Source: Halarchaeum rubridurum
GTDB lineage: Archaea; Halobacteriota; Halobacteria; Halobacteriales; Halobacteriaceae
Reading direction: 5' to 3'
DNA: 64,000 nt
NCBI RefSeq assembly: GCF_014647115.1
Contig: NZ_BMOO01000006.1
Location: 29,100-93,099, forward strand
Every line of letters starts with the position of its first letter. The stretch's first letter is position 1. Shown piece by piece: positions 36,859 to 45,813 of this stretch. The translations under genes and the position numbers were made by a program. The notes under the pieces were generated by a model that had not been told where the DNA came from, did not search any database, and worked only from the letters and a program-made list of their open reading frames with translations.

Positions 36859-38793
36859 ATGAGCGAGGTCAGCCGTCAGTTGGGCGAGAAGCTACTTTCG
36901 TCCATAGACATTATCCAGGGGACAGTCTCGCCGGTGAAGTATAAGGAATATCTCATTCCACTCATATACTACAAACGGGCTTCTGATGAATCAGCTCGAA
37001 TAGACGACAACCCAAACGAAGATAAATCGGAAACAAAGGCGTCAAAACTGGTTCCGTATGTCGAACAGCAATACCGTTGGAGCGTGGTTTGTAAGCCATC
37101 TAGCGACCTAAGTCAGCGCCTGAGTGAAGCTCTCACAGAGATTCCAGTGCATGATGTGGTAGAGCCGGTAACTGCCAACATAGATTTCGAGATCTTACAA
37201 GAGGACGATGTTCTGCAGCAGTTGGTCGAGCACCTCGATGAGATTCGGCTCGACTTTGGGTATGCAGCACCGGAAGAGTTCGGCCCGATATTCGATAATT
37301 TTCTGACACATATGTACCAAATCGAAGGGAGGGGTGGAGGAGGTTTCATCACTCCGAGAAGAATCGTTCAGCTGTCAGTTCAGCTAGCCGGAAACATAGC
37401 TGAAAGTACCTCTGTACACGATCCAACAGTTGGATCTGGTGGATTTCTCGTTCAAGCAGCAGAGCAACTTGGGGATGGTACGGGACTGCACCACCTCGAG
37501 AAACAAGTCACTGGTCAGGACATCAATCAAATTGTTGCTGGAATCGCTCGTATCAATCTAGAAATGCACGGCGTGGATGGCGATATCGCCGTTGGAGATT
37601 CTCTATCTGCCCCTCAATTCACCACTGATGGTGAACTTAAGCGATTTGACGTAGTGCTATCTGACTTTCCCATATCTTCCGACTGGCAGAAGTCGGAACT
37701 GGAAGATAACCCGTACAATCGGTTCCCAGGAATGAAACTGCCACGTGAGGACCGGGCAGACTATGCGTTTATTTTCCACGCCCTTACGTGTCTGAAAACC
37801 CCCCAACAGGACGAGAGGGGAGGGGAGGCAGCGCTGATTGTCCCTGAAGGGATATTCTTCAGACAAACCGAGAAGAGATACCGAAAACACCTCGTCGAGA
37901 ACGATTATATTGAACAGATAGTTCACCTTCCTGAAGATTTACAGCAGCACCATTCTCTTGAGACGGCTATCCTCAAGCTGAACACGGACAAGCCTGCCGA
38001 ACGGGAAGGTGAGATACGTTTCGTGGACGCACGGGGAGAGGATTTCTACGAGAACAAGAAGGACACAACGAGACTCACGCTACGCGGAGTTAAAGAGGCA
38101 ATCGCAGCTGCGAACGATTGGGACAGCAACAGCGAAATCGCACGTACTGTCCCCCGCGATCGAATCAGAGCCACGGACTTCTCACTGAATATTGCAGAGT
38201 ACCTACCAGCGTCCGATGATCCGGCAAGGTACCGCTTCATACAGCGAACTAGAAGCCAGTCAAATGGAGAAAGAAAAAGCGGGGATATCGAATCTGAAGA
38301 CCCCTCGTTCGCTCAGCGTCTTTCAGACTTAATCACCGCGAGCGATAACGCGGTGTACGTATTAGGGAAATACGGCGGCGCTACCGAAGCTGAACTTCTT
38401 GATGTACGTAACGAACTCAGGGACAAAGGATACGAGGCGTTCATCGACCGAGATTTGGAAGACTTCCCTACTCAAGACCTTTCTGGAAGTGTAACAACGA
38501 CTATGCGGCTGGCGAAGTTCTGCGTAATGGTCGACCGAGAGGCATCTGGCCATCTGAACGAGTACCAGTTAGCTCAATTGAACCGGACTGTTCTCGCCCG
38601 ACTCACCCCCGAAGACGGTGGATCTAGTCGGATGATTGGTACCGCGGAGATGATAGATGTCAATTATATCGAGGAGTTCGAATTCGAAATCCGACCACAG
38701 GAGCGGCTTTCCGAGGCAGTCGACTGGGCGGAGGAAATTGTCTCCAAGCGACGGCAAAAATATACTGAGATGTACGATTGGCGAGAGCGCTGA
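36859..38793 (+). CDS. HsdM-like methyltransferase fused to a TIR-like C-terminal domain
   Basis: A 644-aa protein. Residues 1-110 resemble the HsdM N-terminal helical domain (TVSPVKYKEYLIPLIYYKR). Residues 130-460 are an N6-adenine methyltransferase fold with DPTVGSGGFLVQAA near 187. The catalytic NPPF/DPPY motif is degenerate, reading LSDFPIS near 267, so methylation is doubtful. Residues about 497-640 form an extra alpha/beta domain (VYVLGKYGG, ELRDKGYEAFIDRDL, KFCVMVDREASGHLNEYQLA) that looks like a TIR or nucleotide-binding Rossmann fold. No hsdS or hsdR is adjacent. A DNA-sensing methylase-like part driving a TIR-like effector is one possible reading. Lower GC than the neighbours suggests transfer. 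Confidence 0.75.
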   Translation: MSEVSRQLGEKLLSSIDIIQGTVSPVKYKEYLIPLIYYKRASDESARIDDNPNEDKSETKASKLVPYVEQQYRWSVVCKPSSDLSQRLSEALTEIPVHDVVEPVTANIDFEILQEDDVLQQLVEHLDEIRLDFGYAAPEEFGPIFDNFLTHMYQIEGRGGGGFITPRRIVQLSVQLAGNIAESTSVHDPTVGSGGFLVQAAEQLGDGTGLHHLEKQVTGQDINQIVAGIARINLEMHGVDGDIAVGDSLSAPQFTTDGELKRFDVVLSDFPISSDWQKSELEDNPYNRFPGMKLPREDRADYAFIFHALTCLKTPQQDERGGEAALIVPEGIFFRQTEKRYRKHLVENDYIEQIVHLPEDLQQHHSLETAILKLNTDKPAEREGEIRFVDARGEDFYENKKDTTRLTLRGVKEAIAAANDWDSNSEIARTVPRDRIRATDFSLNIAEYLPASDDPARYRFIQRTRSQSNGERKSGDIESEDPSFAQRLSDLITASDNAVYVLGKYGGATEAELLDVRNELRDKGYEAFIDRDLEDFPTQDLSGSVTTTMRLAKFCVMVDREASGHLNEYQLAQLNRTVLARLTPEDGGSSRMIGTAEMIDVNYIEEFEFEIRPQERLSEAVDWAEEIVSKRRQKYTEMYDWRER

Positions 38794-38915
38794 CCATTAT
38801 AATATAGCATTAATACATATCTCATAGCCCAAACTGGGGACCCGAGGGTTACGTCGAAATCCAACTCGCAGTCATCAACTACCTCACCCTACTTCGCTCG
38901 GTCTGACGACCTCGC

Positions 38916-40445
38916 TCATTGAGGGTGGGGTTTGTCGGTGGATTTCGATTCTGCCGCTGCAGGGCCGGTGTCGTGAAACTCACCGTTTAGGTTCAATATC
39001 CCTGACGTTAGAGCCAGTTGATAGGTGGCTCCTCCACTCGAAGACTTCTGCCCCGGGTGGAGACGCTTGGCGAGTTTGCGAGCGATGTTTTTGCTCGCAT
39101 TATAGTCGGCGTTGAGTTCGTACCCGCACTTCTGGCACTCAAACTGGTGTTTCGACGATCTATTTTCGTCTAATGTACAGCCACACTTCGAACACCGCTG
39201 GCTTGTGTAGGCAGGACTCACCTGTTCGACAGCCACACCCTCGGCTTCGTCCTTGTACTCTACATACTCGTAGAGCTGGCGGAACGCCCATGCGTGGAAC
39301 CGCTTGGCGTGGACCATCCGGTCGCGAATACCTGTTAAATTCTCGAACGCGACGTGAGTCGCGTCCACCCGACGGGCTTCGCGGATAATCTCATTTGCCA
39401 CGGTGTGGAGTACGTCTTGTATCCAGCGGTGTTCGCGATCGTTCATCTGCTGGATAGTTAGATGAGCTGACCGTGTGCCTGTCTCTTGGAGGTTGCCACG
39501 GGTCTTCTCGAACTCGCGCCGACGATGATTGAGCTGATCCGCTGACTCGATGAATGCGCCCGTACTGGTGACAGCGAAGGAGCCATCAACGTTCAAATCC
39601 ACGCCGAGAACCGTCGGGTTCTCGTTGTGCGTGTCCGAATTCGAACGCGTGTCTTCCCCGTCTTCAGTGGGCACGTTTCATGCGGGCGTGGAGGTAGAAC
39701 TCGTCCTCGAAGCGGTCGTACTGAAGCGTGGACATTCGGAACTCGAAGTCTTCGTTCAGCAAGTAGTCCCCAATCGGTGTCCCGTCTGTTTCATCGGGTA
39801 GCACGCAGTCGCATTCGACCCGTCCGTTTACGGTTGAGAGGGAGACGTGGTCACCATGGAAGGTGGCACTCCGCTTGTCGTAGACAACACTCCATGCGTC
39901 GAAGTGTGGTTGGCTGGTCCGGTCGCCTCTCTTCCACGCTTCGACTCCGCTTTTGACTGCCTCGATAGCACGGCGAATCCCTTTCTGGACGAGGTTAGCC
40001 GTGAGGTCGGTTTCTTCGCGGAGACGATCGTAGAGGGCCTCTTCGGCTTTAGCCTTGCTAGTGATGCAGTGTTCAGTTGCTGAGGTGCGCCACGCCCACT
40101 CGCTGGTTTGGTTGGCGCAGTAACGGACTTGATCGGCAGTCTGATGGAGGTCTTCCCGTCGTGGGTTAGGTACGTCAAGTTTGACCATTCGTCTTTAGCT
40201 AAGACCAGTGGTAATATCTCGTGTAAATATTATGTATGGAAGAAATACTAGGGCGAATATAGCGACTGAACCGCTGTTACTACTGATAGTAGACGATACA
40301 GATTCTTTAGAGTCCCTATTTTCGGCCCATAGCGGTCGTGTTCTAACAAAATCTACCTCCAGATCTATGCTATTCAGTATTACTCTGAGTATTAGCTAAA
40401 GACGAATGCGTCAAGTTTGACTTTGACGGTACAGATGATCTCCAT
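38916..40445 (-). pseudogene. tnpB: IS1341-type TnpB, broken by a MITE and a frameshift
   Basis: Without the MITE at 40186-40408 the gene starts at ATG 40445 (MEIICTVKVKLD) and joins in frame to VPNPRREDLHQTADQV. A single indel near 39667 then shifts the frame between HARMKR and TEDGEDT. The C-terminal half keeps the RuvC residues (LGVDLNVDG, VAFENLTGI, NADYNASKNIA) and the Cys pairs CSKCG and CQKCG. TnpB is an RNA-guided nuclease whose guide RNA normally overlaps the gene's 3' end, here about 38870-38960. No tnpA is present. Confidence 0.85.
40186..40408. mobile_element. 223-bp MITE with ISH8-type ends, inside tnpB
   Basis: The left end CATTCGTCTTTAGCTAAG is identical to the left end of the ISH8-type element at 1608. 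The right end ATTAGCTAAAGACGAATG (40391-40408) is its near-perfect complement. A 13-bp direct repeat CGTCAAGTTTGAC flanks it (40173-40185, 40409-40421). No coding capacity. The shared ends show that ISH8-type transposase moved it. Confidence 0.85.
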
Positions 40446-40647
40446 CGTCATTCTCACATACCCACGGTTTTCCTTATAAGTATCCGGACACCGTGTGGGT
40501 CAAGATGGCTACGGCCACGAATTAGAGGAAACGGGTCGTCGTCTGAGATCATCGAATCACGAGCCTACGGCGGGGCTCACCCATTCCGACCCCTGAAAAA
40601 CAGCAGCTGCCACGAAGTAGCTTGAACTAGGATGTCGCCCCACTCGA

Positions 40648-41865
40648 TTATTTCAGGTTGAATACTTTGACAGCGACCCTGACTGGTGTACCTGAGTCGA
40701 TGTTGAATCGGTACACGTCGTGATCATCGTAATCCGGTAACTCTGTCTCAAATTGCTTGTGACTCTTCGTCGCCTTCTCCGCCTTCCTACGTATCTCGTC
40801 GAACCTCGCTCTCCTAGAGAACATCATCAAACACGCATGCGAATCCCGGACCGTTAGATTCCCCAACAGCTGGTCCATAGCGTCTACGAACTGAGCCTGT
40901 CCAGACCAGAACTTGCACTCTGCAACGAACAAATTCCGGTTTTCGTACGGAAGCAGAATATCAGTCTTTCCACTTCGGTTGAAAGACTCGCCCTGTGCAA
41001 TTCCGGCGTAGTGAGAGTTGATCCCTGCGAGAAAAATATCACGGAGGGATTCCTCATCCAGATCTCGAACCCTTTCAGCAGATCGTTCGATATTCACTCC
41101 CAGATCATCGATAATCCCGAGAATCTCCAAATAATGATTGTCTGGAACAATATCCGGAGAACTGCTGTCCTCAAGCTTCGGAAGCTCAATACTCCGCTTC
41201 TTCTCAGGGACTACGAACCCTTGACTTCCAGAACCACCTGTATCGACACCGAGATCCTCCATAACCTTTGTCTTAGTTTCAACCTCGCCCCGGCGCCTTT
41301 CAATCGCCGAACGAGCTTTGTTTTCAAATTTCTCCCGCATCTGCCTGATGTCGGAATTCAGGTTCTCAACCCACAACCGGACATCATTCTTCCAATCCTC
41401 GATATCAGAGTGAAGCTCCTCTTTCACCTCTTCCGCATCCCGGTTCTGCGTCCGGAAATCAAAGTATCTCACAACCTCACTCTTTCTGAGCTTGTCGTAC
41501 AATGGAGGGCTGAAATTGTAGCTGCTAGGCTTGTAACGGAATAGTTTCTTATCCCCGTCAAACTGGAACTTTACCTTCAGCCTCTCGTATTTCCTAGTCG
41601 GTGTGCCTCGACCGGGGGTTGGAATCCCAGCTCTGTTTTGAACTTCTTTCTCAACCTGTCCTCCGTCCTTTTTGATAACATCGTGAAGTTCGATCTGAGA
41701 AGGAGTATATTTTGAAGAGAAAATTATCGCTAGTGAGTCCGTACTGTTCTCATCTAACTCTTCCGAGGTGAGTGATGAGGTCTCGTTCTTCATCTCTTCC
41801 TGCTTCTCTCTTTTCAGGTCGAGGAAATTGTAATCACAGAATAGAGCACTTCGATTCCTTGCCAT
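40648..41865 (-). CDS. PD-(D/E)xK restriction-type nuclease
   Basis: A 405-aa protein from ATG 41865 (MARNRSALF); a GTG at 41880 is also in frame. The N-terminal half is charged and helical with probable coiled coil (about 150-205). The C-terminal 110 residues hold a nuclease core: GKTDILLPYENRNLFVAECKFW gives the D and ExK residues, followed by a helix and a beta strand (ACLMMFSRRA). No methyltransferase partner is adjacent, so it may act on modified DNA or serve another defence role. GC is lower than in the neighbours, which suggests recent gain. The gap 40446-40647 holds no gene. Confidence 0.72.
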   Translation of the reverse strand: MARNRSALFCDYNFLDLKREKQEEMKNETSSLTSEELDENSTDSLAIIFSSKYTPSQIELHDVIKKDGGQVEKEVQNRAGIPTPGRGTPTRKYERLKVKFQFDGDKKLFRYKPSSYNFSPPLYDKLRKSEVVRYFDFRTQNRDAEEVKEELHSDIEDWKNDVRLWVENLNSDIRQMREKFENKARSAIERRRGEVETKTKVMEDLGVDTGGSGSQGFVVPEKKRSIELPKLEDSSSPDIVPDNHYLEILGIIDDLGVNIERSAERVRDLDEESLRDIFLAGINSHYAGIAQGESFNRSGKTDILLPYENRNLFVAECKFWSGQAQFVDAMDQLLGNLTVRDSHACLMMFSRRARFDEIRRKAEKATKSHKQFETELPDYDDHDVYRFNIDSGTPVRVAVKVFNLK

Positions 41866-42003
41866 TACCGAGAAATTCACTGGTCCAACATATTGGTACT
41901 TTCCCCACCCTATGAACTGCTGACCGATACCGCTGATTAGTCACTTCCCTGTATTCAGCCGGCATCAAAAACCATCAGTGTATAATAATTTAAACAGAGA
42001 TAA

Positions 42004-42666
42004 CTAGGAGTGGTTCAGACTCGCCTTCTCGAAGGGTGACTCTCCAGTCGGAATGAGCAGCTCCTGTCGGTCTCCGACCCGCTCGGCGAGCTTCCGTTTC
42101 AGGTACTGCCTCGCCGTCGACGGCGTGAAGACGCCTTTGTCGAGCATATCGCCGATGACGTCTTTGAGGGCTGCGAACTGGCCCTGCAGGTGGCCGTCGC
42201 CGACCGGCTCGCCGTCGTACCAGCGCACCGTCGCGAGCGCGCCGTTCCCGACCGTCTCGCCGTGGTCGACCGTCTCCGAGTCATACTGCAGGCCGAACCA
42301 CAGCGTCCGATAGGCGGTCACCTCGAACGTCGTCGACACCACGAAGAACGCCTCGTGGCGGAGGTAGTCGAGATGGTCAGCGACGATCTCGTCGAGCGTG
42401 AGCCCTGTCGCACGGGGCTTCGGCTCGACGACCGTCGATGGGCGGTCTTCGCCGGCGAGGTAGCCGTCGACGGCATCTGCTTCGAGGCCATCGGCCAGTT
42501 CCGCCAGCAGCTGTGTCGCCCACTTGGAGTCGGTGTCGTCACCACCGAACGGCGATTCAGCCGAAATTCGGCGCTTGAGCTTGAGGTTCGCTGCGCCCCA
42601 ATGGCTGTAGTGGAGCGTGTACTGTCCGTCTGTGCGTTCGTACGCAACGGGTGCGCGGTGTCCCAT
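42004..42666 (-). CDS. DUF6735-type haloarchaeal protein, copy 2
   Basis: A 220-aa paralogue of the protein at 3700-4332, beginning MGHRAPVAYERTDGQYTLHYS. The two copies share most conserved blocks but differ in the middle and at the C-terminus (TGESPFEKASLNHS here). Function unknown. The upstream gene stops 67 bp before the start, and the gap contains the hairpin motif. Confidence 0.75.
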   Translation of the reverse strand: MGHRAPVAYERTDGQYTLHYSHWGAANLKLKRRISAESPFGGDDTDSKWATQLLAELADGLEADAVDGYLAGEDRPSTVVEPKPRATGLTLDEIVADHLDYLRHEAFFVVSTTFEVTAYRTLWFGLQYDSETVDHGETVGNGALATVRWYDGEPVGDGHLQGQFAALKDVIGDMLDKGVFTPSTARQYLKRKLAERVGDRQELLIPTGESPFEKASLNHS

Positions 42667-42701
42667 CGAGGAATCACCTCACGGGGCGACCGCGACTGGA
42701 T

Positions 42702-42732
42702 CGCCCCGCACCCCTCCCGGGGGACGAACAAC
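42702..42732 (-). promoter_or_regulatory. Hairpin leader motif upstream of DUF6735 copy 2
   Basis: The coding strand reads GTTGTTCGTCCCCCGGGAGG then GGTGCGGGGCG. It begins right after the stop codon of the preceding gene, so the motif sits between two genes of one direction. That favours a per-gene promoter or leader over a single operon operator. Confidence 0.6.
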
Positions 42733-42733
42733 G

Positions 42734-43114
42734 CTACTCGTCGATCGGGTCGGGGGAACTGAGGTCCGCGTGAAGGACTTCGCCGTCGCGAACGACGTAC
42801 CGTTTCGCCAAGACCGGGAAGCGGCACTTGGTAAATCCGTCCGTCTGGATGTCAAATTCTTCGTCCGGTTCGAGATACTCCGCGAGCGAGTGGAGAAACT
42901 CGTGGGTGACGATGCCACCGTCGTAGTCGAGAAGGGCGTTTTCTTTCGTCTCGTACACTTCGAAGCTATCGTAGCCCCAGATGACGAGTTTGCCGTCGTC
43001 GTCCACGTCCCAGTTGAGCGTCCCGAAGCAGTGATCCTCACAGAGTTTGCGGACGGCCTATGGATTCGTTACGAGTGCGCCGGTCGATGTCGTTGCGGCT
43101 TGGAGTGTTGCCAT
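42734..43114 (-). pseudogene. Small haloarchaeal gene with an in-frame TAG at codon 19
   Basis: From ATG 43114 the frame reads MATLQAATTSTGALVTNP, then TAG (43062-43060), then AVRKLCEDHCFGTLNWDV and on to a stop at 42734. Codon use and sense continue past the TAG. The hairpin motif lies just upstream of the ATG. The part after the stop could be restarted at an internal GTG near 43006. The full product would be 125 residues plus the stop-codon residue. Function unknown. Confidence 0.6.
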
Positions 43115-43140
43115 GGGTTGTCCTCGGGAGCGTTTTCATA

Positions 43141-43169
43141 CCCCCGCACCCTTTCTGGGGGTGAACAAC
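43141..43169 (-). promoter_or_regulatory. Hairpin leader motif upstream of the TAG-containing gene
   Basis: The coding strand reads GTTGTTCACCCCCAGAAAGG then GTGCGGGGG. Its inner end is 27 bp from ATG 43114. Confidence 0.6.
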
Positions 43170-43220
43170 CGTTCACGCTGTGGCGGCCACGGGACGCTGC
43201 GCTGTCGACACGTCGTGTAG

Positions 43221-43409
43221 TCAGGATTCTCCGTTGGTGTCACTGTTCTCCGTCGTATCTGGTCGGGTGAGAAAACCCACCTGCTCGAGGAGCGTTGTCG
43301 CCGTGTTGATTCGCTCTCGGTCGGCGGGCTCCAATTGCTCGCTGTCGATGCTGGTAAGATTGCTGAGCGCGCGGTGGAGCCGATAGCCGGGGGTGTTTCG
43401 TGGGTCCAT
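43221..43409 (-). CDS. 62-aa haloarchaeal small protein
   Basis: From ATG 43409 (MDPRNTPGYRLHRALSNLTS). Helical and acidic, with ELEPADRERINTATTLLEQVG typical of a small helical bundle. No known domain. A weak version of the hairpin motif (coding strand GTTTTTTCGCGCCGC near 43440) lies about 10 bp upstream. It precedes the TAG-containing gene in the same direction. Confidence 0.6.
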   Translation of the reverse strand: MDPRNTPGYRLHRALSNLTSIDSEQLEPADRERINTATTLLEQVGFLTRPDTTENSDTNGES

Positions 43410-43497
43410 GTGTGCGCCTCCGCCAATTTGCGGCGCGAAAAAACACCGGCGGGCAGTCAGCAGGGCAGTCCAGGGGTGATCACGGATTTGCCTCCAG

Positions 43498-43538
43498 TTA
43501 ACCAACAGAACGAATCAAGATCAGGATTCGTTGGTTAA
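43498..43538. repeat. 41-bp inverted repeat TTAACCAAC...GTTGGTTAA, copy 1
   Basis: TTAACCAAC at 43498-43506 pairs with GTTGGTTAA at 43530-43538; the next bases also pair partly (CGAATC with GATTCG). A second copy with the same arms and the same 41-bp span is at 59132-59172. Both lie at the 3' end of a zinc-ribbon-type gene or its remnant. A terminator, operator or recombination site are possible readings. Confidence 0.55.
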
Positions 43539-43551
43539 AATGGCACCGTCT

Positions 43552-44434
43552 CTATTGACCAGCTTCGGGTTCGGGCCCATAGCGGGGTGTCCCGCACCGC
43601 TGACACTCCCACATGGGCTGTCCGGTCCACTCGTCATCGGGGACGGTTTCGAATTCGCGGAATCGATGTTTAGTCTCTCGATCACGCTCCCGACACTTGA
43701 GGTGAGTTCTGCTTGGACGCTCGCGTCGTGGCTGTTCGGTATCGGTCTTGTCAACGGATTCCTGGAGCGCAATCGCTGGCACCAGCCAGAGGTCGCCATC
43801 TGCGTTCTCACGGAGGCTTGCAAGACGGTCCTCGACGCGAACTGCGCTTCCTCGTCGTAGAGAAACGTCGTGTGCTCGTCGTCGTGACGGGACTGCGTCG
43901 TCGCTGTCCACGTCGTCCGCTCACGAGCAGCCGCGAGTACCTGTCGCCACACTCCGATGAGATCCGTACTGCCGAGGGGAGCGAAGGCCACTGGTCGGTA
44001 AGCTGCGGTGCTGGTTCCTCGTCGAGATCGTAGATCAACTGGCAGTTATCGACTGCTGGGTTGGCGTCCGATTTTGCGAGCAGGGTGGCTGCAGCAGACC
44101 CCTTTGCCACGGCGCCGTAGAACGTCGACGCTTCGACGAGCATCTGGACGACGTGGAGGAGCGACCAGCTGGCGTCCGATATGTCCTGGCCGTCGGCGTC
44201 ATTGAGGTGCTTTGTGAGACAGAATCGGCACTTCGACTGGCCGGCGAGAATTGACGCTCCACAGGAAGCGCACTGGCTTTCATCTGCTGTCGGGTCGTCC
44301 GGATAGCCCGCATCGACGCCACCAGAGCGTTGCCGCCGGGGCTCGCCACTACTACTGGCGAGTTGGGCGTCGGGAACGTGGGTCGCTTCGCCGAGCGGTC
44401 GGAGGGCTTCGTAGTCGGCGTACTGGTCGGTCAT
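43552..44434 (-). pseudogene. Zinc-ribbon plasmid-type protein gene with two frameshifts
   Basis: From ATG 44434 (MTDQYADYEALRPLGEATHV) the frame includes a zinc ribbon CASCGASI...KCRFC and runs to about QLTDQW near 43995. It then continues in a second frame (APLGSTDLIGVWRQVLAAA...YDEEAQFA) and near 43830 in a third (DRLASLRENADGDLWLVPA...) that ends CQRCGTPRYGPEPEAGQ at 43552. Together they would make one protein of about 290 aa with zinc-binding pairs at both ends. Two indels have broken it, or the assembly has errors. Confidence 0.65.
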
Positions 44435-44507
44435 AGAGTGGTCTGGCCGTATCATACTTTGTCTTCGGGTTTAAATAATCACTCTTGAGTCAATCAGCCT
44501 ATAGACA

Positions 44508-45781
44508 GGGGTGTCATAGAACGGTCCGCAGATTTTCTCCGCGACTCCCCGACGAACGGTACAGACAGCGCATGAATCCAGTACGCTTTATAAGCTTTCA
44601 ACAGAGCCGGCCTACTCGAATTCGCTCAGATTGAGAGTTCTGGCTTCAGTCTTCCCATCGAAAGGATTCTGCTTAATCAAGCGGACCGTATGTAGGTCAG
44701 TATCCAGAAATCCCTCAAACACAATCCGGGTGAACCGAGCCTCAAACGCTGGGTCGAATTTCTCTCCAATATTTCCGTTCGGCTTTAGATTCAACAGTGC
44801 CCCTGCACGCCTGTTTGGCTCCCAATTATCGATGTCCCAATTGTACTGCTGTGCAGTCTTCCGCGCTTCCCGGGCTCGCTTTGTGTCCGTAAACTCGATA
44901 CTGTGTAAGCCGACCAGGAATTGATAAACTTCCAGATTGTCGACAGCGTCAAATTCGAACACAAGCGACGACCCAGCATTCCCGTTGAAATCCGTGTTCC
45001 GTTGGTCCCAGTACCACTCGTAGAGGTTCGCCAATTGAGCCTCTTTCTCCGTCAAATCGTCTTCCGTGAGCTCGGAAGAAAGACTGTCAGCAAGCTCCGA
45101 AGCCGACAGTTCCTCCGGGTCGGGTTGTTCTTCGGGCTCCGTTGGAGACGATGAACCACCCTGCTCTGGCGTTGATTCCGTATTGTCATCTTGTGGGGCT
45201 GTACCCAGAAGCGTGGCTAGCTGACTCTCAGCGAGTGAATCAAGCGCTGCTTCAGCGAGTGCCTCGCCATTAACCAGCTTAACGTTGAGCTGACTCGCAA
45301 GCTGCTCCGCTTGCTGCGTGAAGCCACTCGTCGTGACGATGATGACGAAATCAACATCGGGGTCCTGCCGTCGGAGGGTATCATACTGCTGTATGTCCGG
45401 TCGGCCGATTTTGTTGGAGACCGCGTATTTTTTCGCCTGAATCGCGGCTTTTTCATCGTGGAGGCCAGAGCGTTCAGCAATAATATCAACACCAGCATCG
45501 TTAGACGCTGTGGTCACGCTGGTGACCCACCCTTGATTCTCCCATAGCGTCGCGACAAACGTTTCGAATTCAGTCGGCGATTTTTCAAGTAGTTGGCTCC
45601 GTACCTCACCGACGCGACAATGCATACCGTCCTTGCGGAGTTGACGATATGTTAATATTGGTATTGCTGAACGGGGATACTCTCCTCGCAATATTGTACC
45701 ATATACATCTCCACTTATCGGCGTGTTCACCGTAGAGATAGATGAGATCAACTTCGCTAAAAGCGTTCTATGACACTCCCC
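44508..45781 (-). mobile_element. Inverted-repeat-bounded segment carrying an Mrr-type nuclease gene
   Basis: GGGGTGTCATAGAACG on the left and CGTTCTATGACACTCCCC on the right are inverted copies of the end sequence of the MITE at 2224-2485. Imperfect 8-bp flanks, TATAGACA and TACAGACA, could be a target duplication. The 1.27-kb segment holds only the Mrr gene and no transposase. It looks like a passive transposable unit that carries a restriction gene. Confidence 0.65.
44612..45625 (-). CDS. Mrr-type restriction endonuclease
   Basis: A 337-aa protein from ATG 45625 (MHCRVGEVRSQLLEKSPTEFE); the frame is open further upstream into the TFB gene, but that part is a shadow. The N-terminal Mrr_cat domain has FETFVATLWENQGW, the Asp in DAGVDIIAERSG and the QAKKY (QxK) motif near residues 65-70, then FVIIVTTSGFTQQA. 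A proline- and glutamate-rich linker leads to an extra C-terminal domain (about 200-337). Mrr enzymes cut methylated DNA (type IV restriction). With C5 and N6 methyltransferases on the same replicon, its target must differ from their marks or it must be controlled; that is inference. Confidence 0.82.
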   Translation of the reverse strand: MHCRVGEVRSQLLEKSPTEFETFVATLWENQGWVTSVTTASNDAGVDIIAERSGLHDEKAAIQAKKYAVSNKIGRPDIQQYDTLRRQDPDVDFVIIVTTSGFTQQAEQLASQLNVKLVNGEALAEAALDSLAESQLATLLGTAPQDDNTESTPEQGGSSSPTEPEEQPDPEELSASELADSLSSELTEDDLTEKEAQLANLYEWYWDQRNTDFNGNAGSSLVFEFDAVDNLEVYQFLVGLHSIEFTDTKRAREARKTAQQYNWDIDNWEPNRRAGALLNLKPNGNIGEKFDPAFEARFTRIVFEGFLDTDLHTVRLIKQNPFDGKTEARTLNLSEFE

Positions 45782-45813
45782 TACAGACACTCGAAAAGCA
45801 ATAGTGGGGGGCG

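Noticed and set aside
43060..43062. TAG decoded as pyrrolysine
   Set aside because: No pylS/pylT-type genes are visible, haloarchaea are not known to me to use pyrrolysine, and other small genes nearby are broken by mutations.
28534..44605. GGCTCTGTTGA at 28534 and its complement near 44596 as ends of one large composite element
   Set aside because: The match is only about 11-12 bp, no target duplication is seen, and such sequences are common next to haloarchaeal IS elements.
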